Shown here one piece after another: positions 63,863 through 64,000 of a DNA stretch of 64,000 nucleotides (positions are counted from its first letter, which is position 1; each line of letters starts with the position of its first letter). A program made the position numbers and the translations under genes. The notes beneath the pieces were generated by a model that was not told where the DNA came from, did not search any database, and saw only the letters and a list, made by a program, of their open reading frames with translations. This DNA is from an uncultured Algibacter sp. (lineage in GTDB: Bacteria > Bacteroidota > Bacteroidia > Flavobacteriales > Flavobacteriaceae), in contig CALGNX010000002.1 in assembly GCA_937958265.1 (NCBI GenBank), positions 155,694-219,693 of the forward strand. Reading direction: 5' to 3'.

Positions 63863-64000
63863 AACCTGAGTTCGATTAATATTTGAGTAGATTATATTAG
63901 TAAAAAAGATAGATTTTCAGTAAATTAAAGTGCTGAATTTCAATTTATTAATCTAAAAATCTATCTATGTTAATCTACTCTAAAATTACTGAAATATTTT
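63863..64000 (+). mobile_element. IS982-family insertion sequence, left end (partial)
   Basis: A non-coding left end beginning near CCTGAGTTCGATTAATATTT runs to an ATG at 63967. The 11 visible codons read MLIYSKITEIF. S-K-I-T-E-I-F near the start is characteristic of IS982-family transposases in Bacteroidota. The rest lies outside the window, so intactness cannot be judged and the exact boundary is a guess. Confidence 0.5.

Noticed and set aside
1..64000. tRNA genes, rRNA genes or CRISPR arrays
   Set aside because: I saw no T-loop/anticodon patterns, rRNA-like blocks or evenly spaced direct repeats. A covariance search could still find a missed tRNA.

Overview
The window looks like chromosome of a marine member of the Flavobacteriaceae (Bacteroidota). 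The DNA is strongly AT-rich. Genes lack Shine-Dalgarno sequences, and several promoters carry the Bacteroidota -7 box TAnnTTTG. There are many lipoproteins, a type IX secretion sorting tail, TonB receptors with carboxypeptidase-like N-termini, and families typical of Flavobacteriia (DUF6146, DUF6787, DUF4856, HTTM). The genus cannot be fixed from the sequence alone.

Layout. 1-1.7 kb: end of a LysM-type protein and cardiolipin synthase. 1.7-2.7 kb: gene remnants. 2.7-9.4 kb: a GH106 alpha-L-rhamnosidase, a PL25-type ulvan lyase and an S1 sulfatase. 9.5-25 kb: a GntR/LacI-hybrid regulator, then L-rhamnose catabolism (RhaEW, RhaI, RhaB, an L-lactate dehydrogenase), an NCS1-like transporter with a 56-residue membrane protein, and four genes resembling the 3-keto-glycoside pathway (tandem DUF1080 protein, Tat-exported and cytosolic Gfo/Idh/MocA oxidoreductases, Kelch protein). 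25-28 kb: a small exported protein and a sulfatase-YHYH-T9SS fusion. 28-29.5 kb: mobile-element and gene remnants. 29.9-34.4 kb: trmD, pepT, pyrD and HMG-CoA lyase. 34.5-41.4 kb: an iron/haem-type uptake cluster. 41.5-43 kb: guaB. 43-47.6 kb: a second TonB receptor operon, probably for a metal. 48-56 kb: housekeeping genes (serA, serC, acyl-CoA reductase, ferredoxin, thiamine pyrophosphokinase, ychF). 56.8-57.4 kb: a dead toxin-antitoxin pair. 57.8-63.7 kb: an EamA transporter, parE and parC. The window ends inside an IS982-like element.

The 2.7-25 kb region reads as one physiological unit for a sulfated, rhamnose-rich polysaccharide, most likely ulvan. Lyase, sulfatase and rhamnosidase release sugars outside the cytoplasm. 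Rhamnose is then imported, isomerised, phosphorylated and split into DHAP and lactaldehyde; the lactaldehyde becomes lactate and then pyruvate. Four transcription units share a motif close to AGTACAGGATAGTA, placed 31-32 nt before a -7-like box. This suggests one regulon, possibly under the adjacent GntR-type regulator. The keto-sugar genes and the NCS1-type transporter sitting under the same motif are the most novel part of the window. No SusC/SusD pair is present here.

The window also carries a family of roughly 150-bp palindromic repeats, a second repeat of about 100 bp, short TTTCCG palindromes, and several degraded genes. I saw no tRNA, rRNA or CRISPR array.
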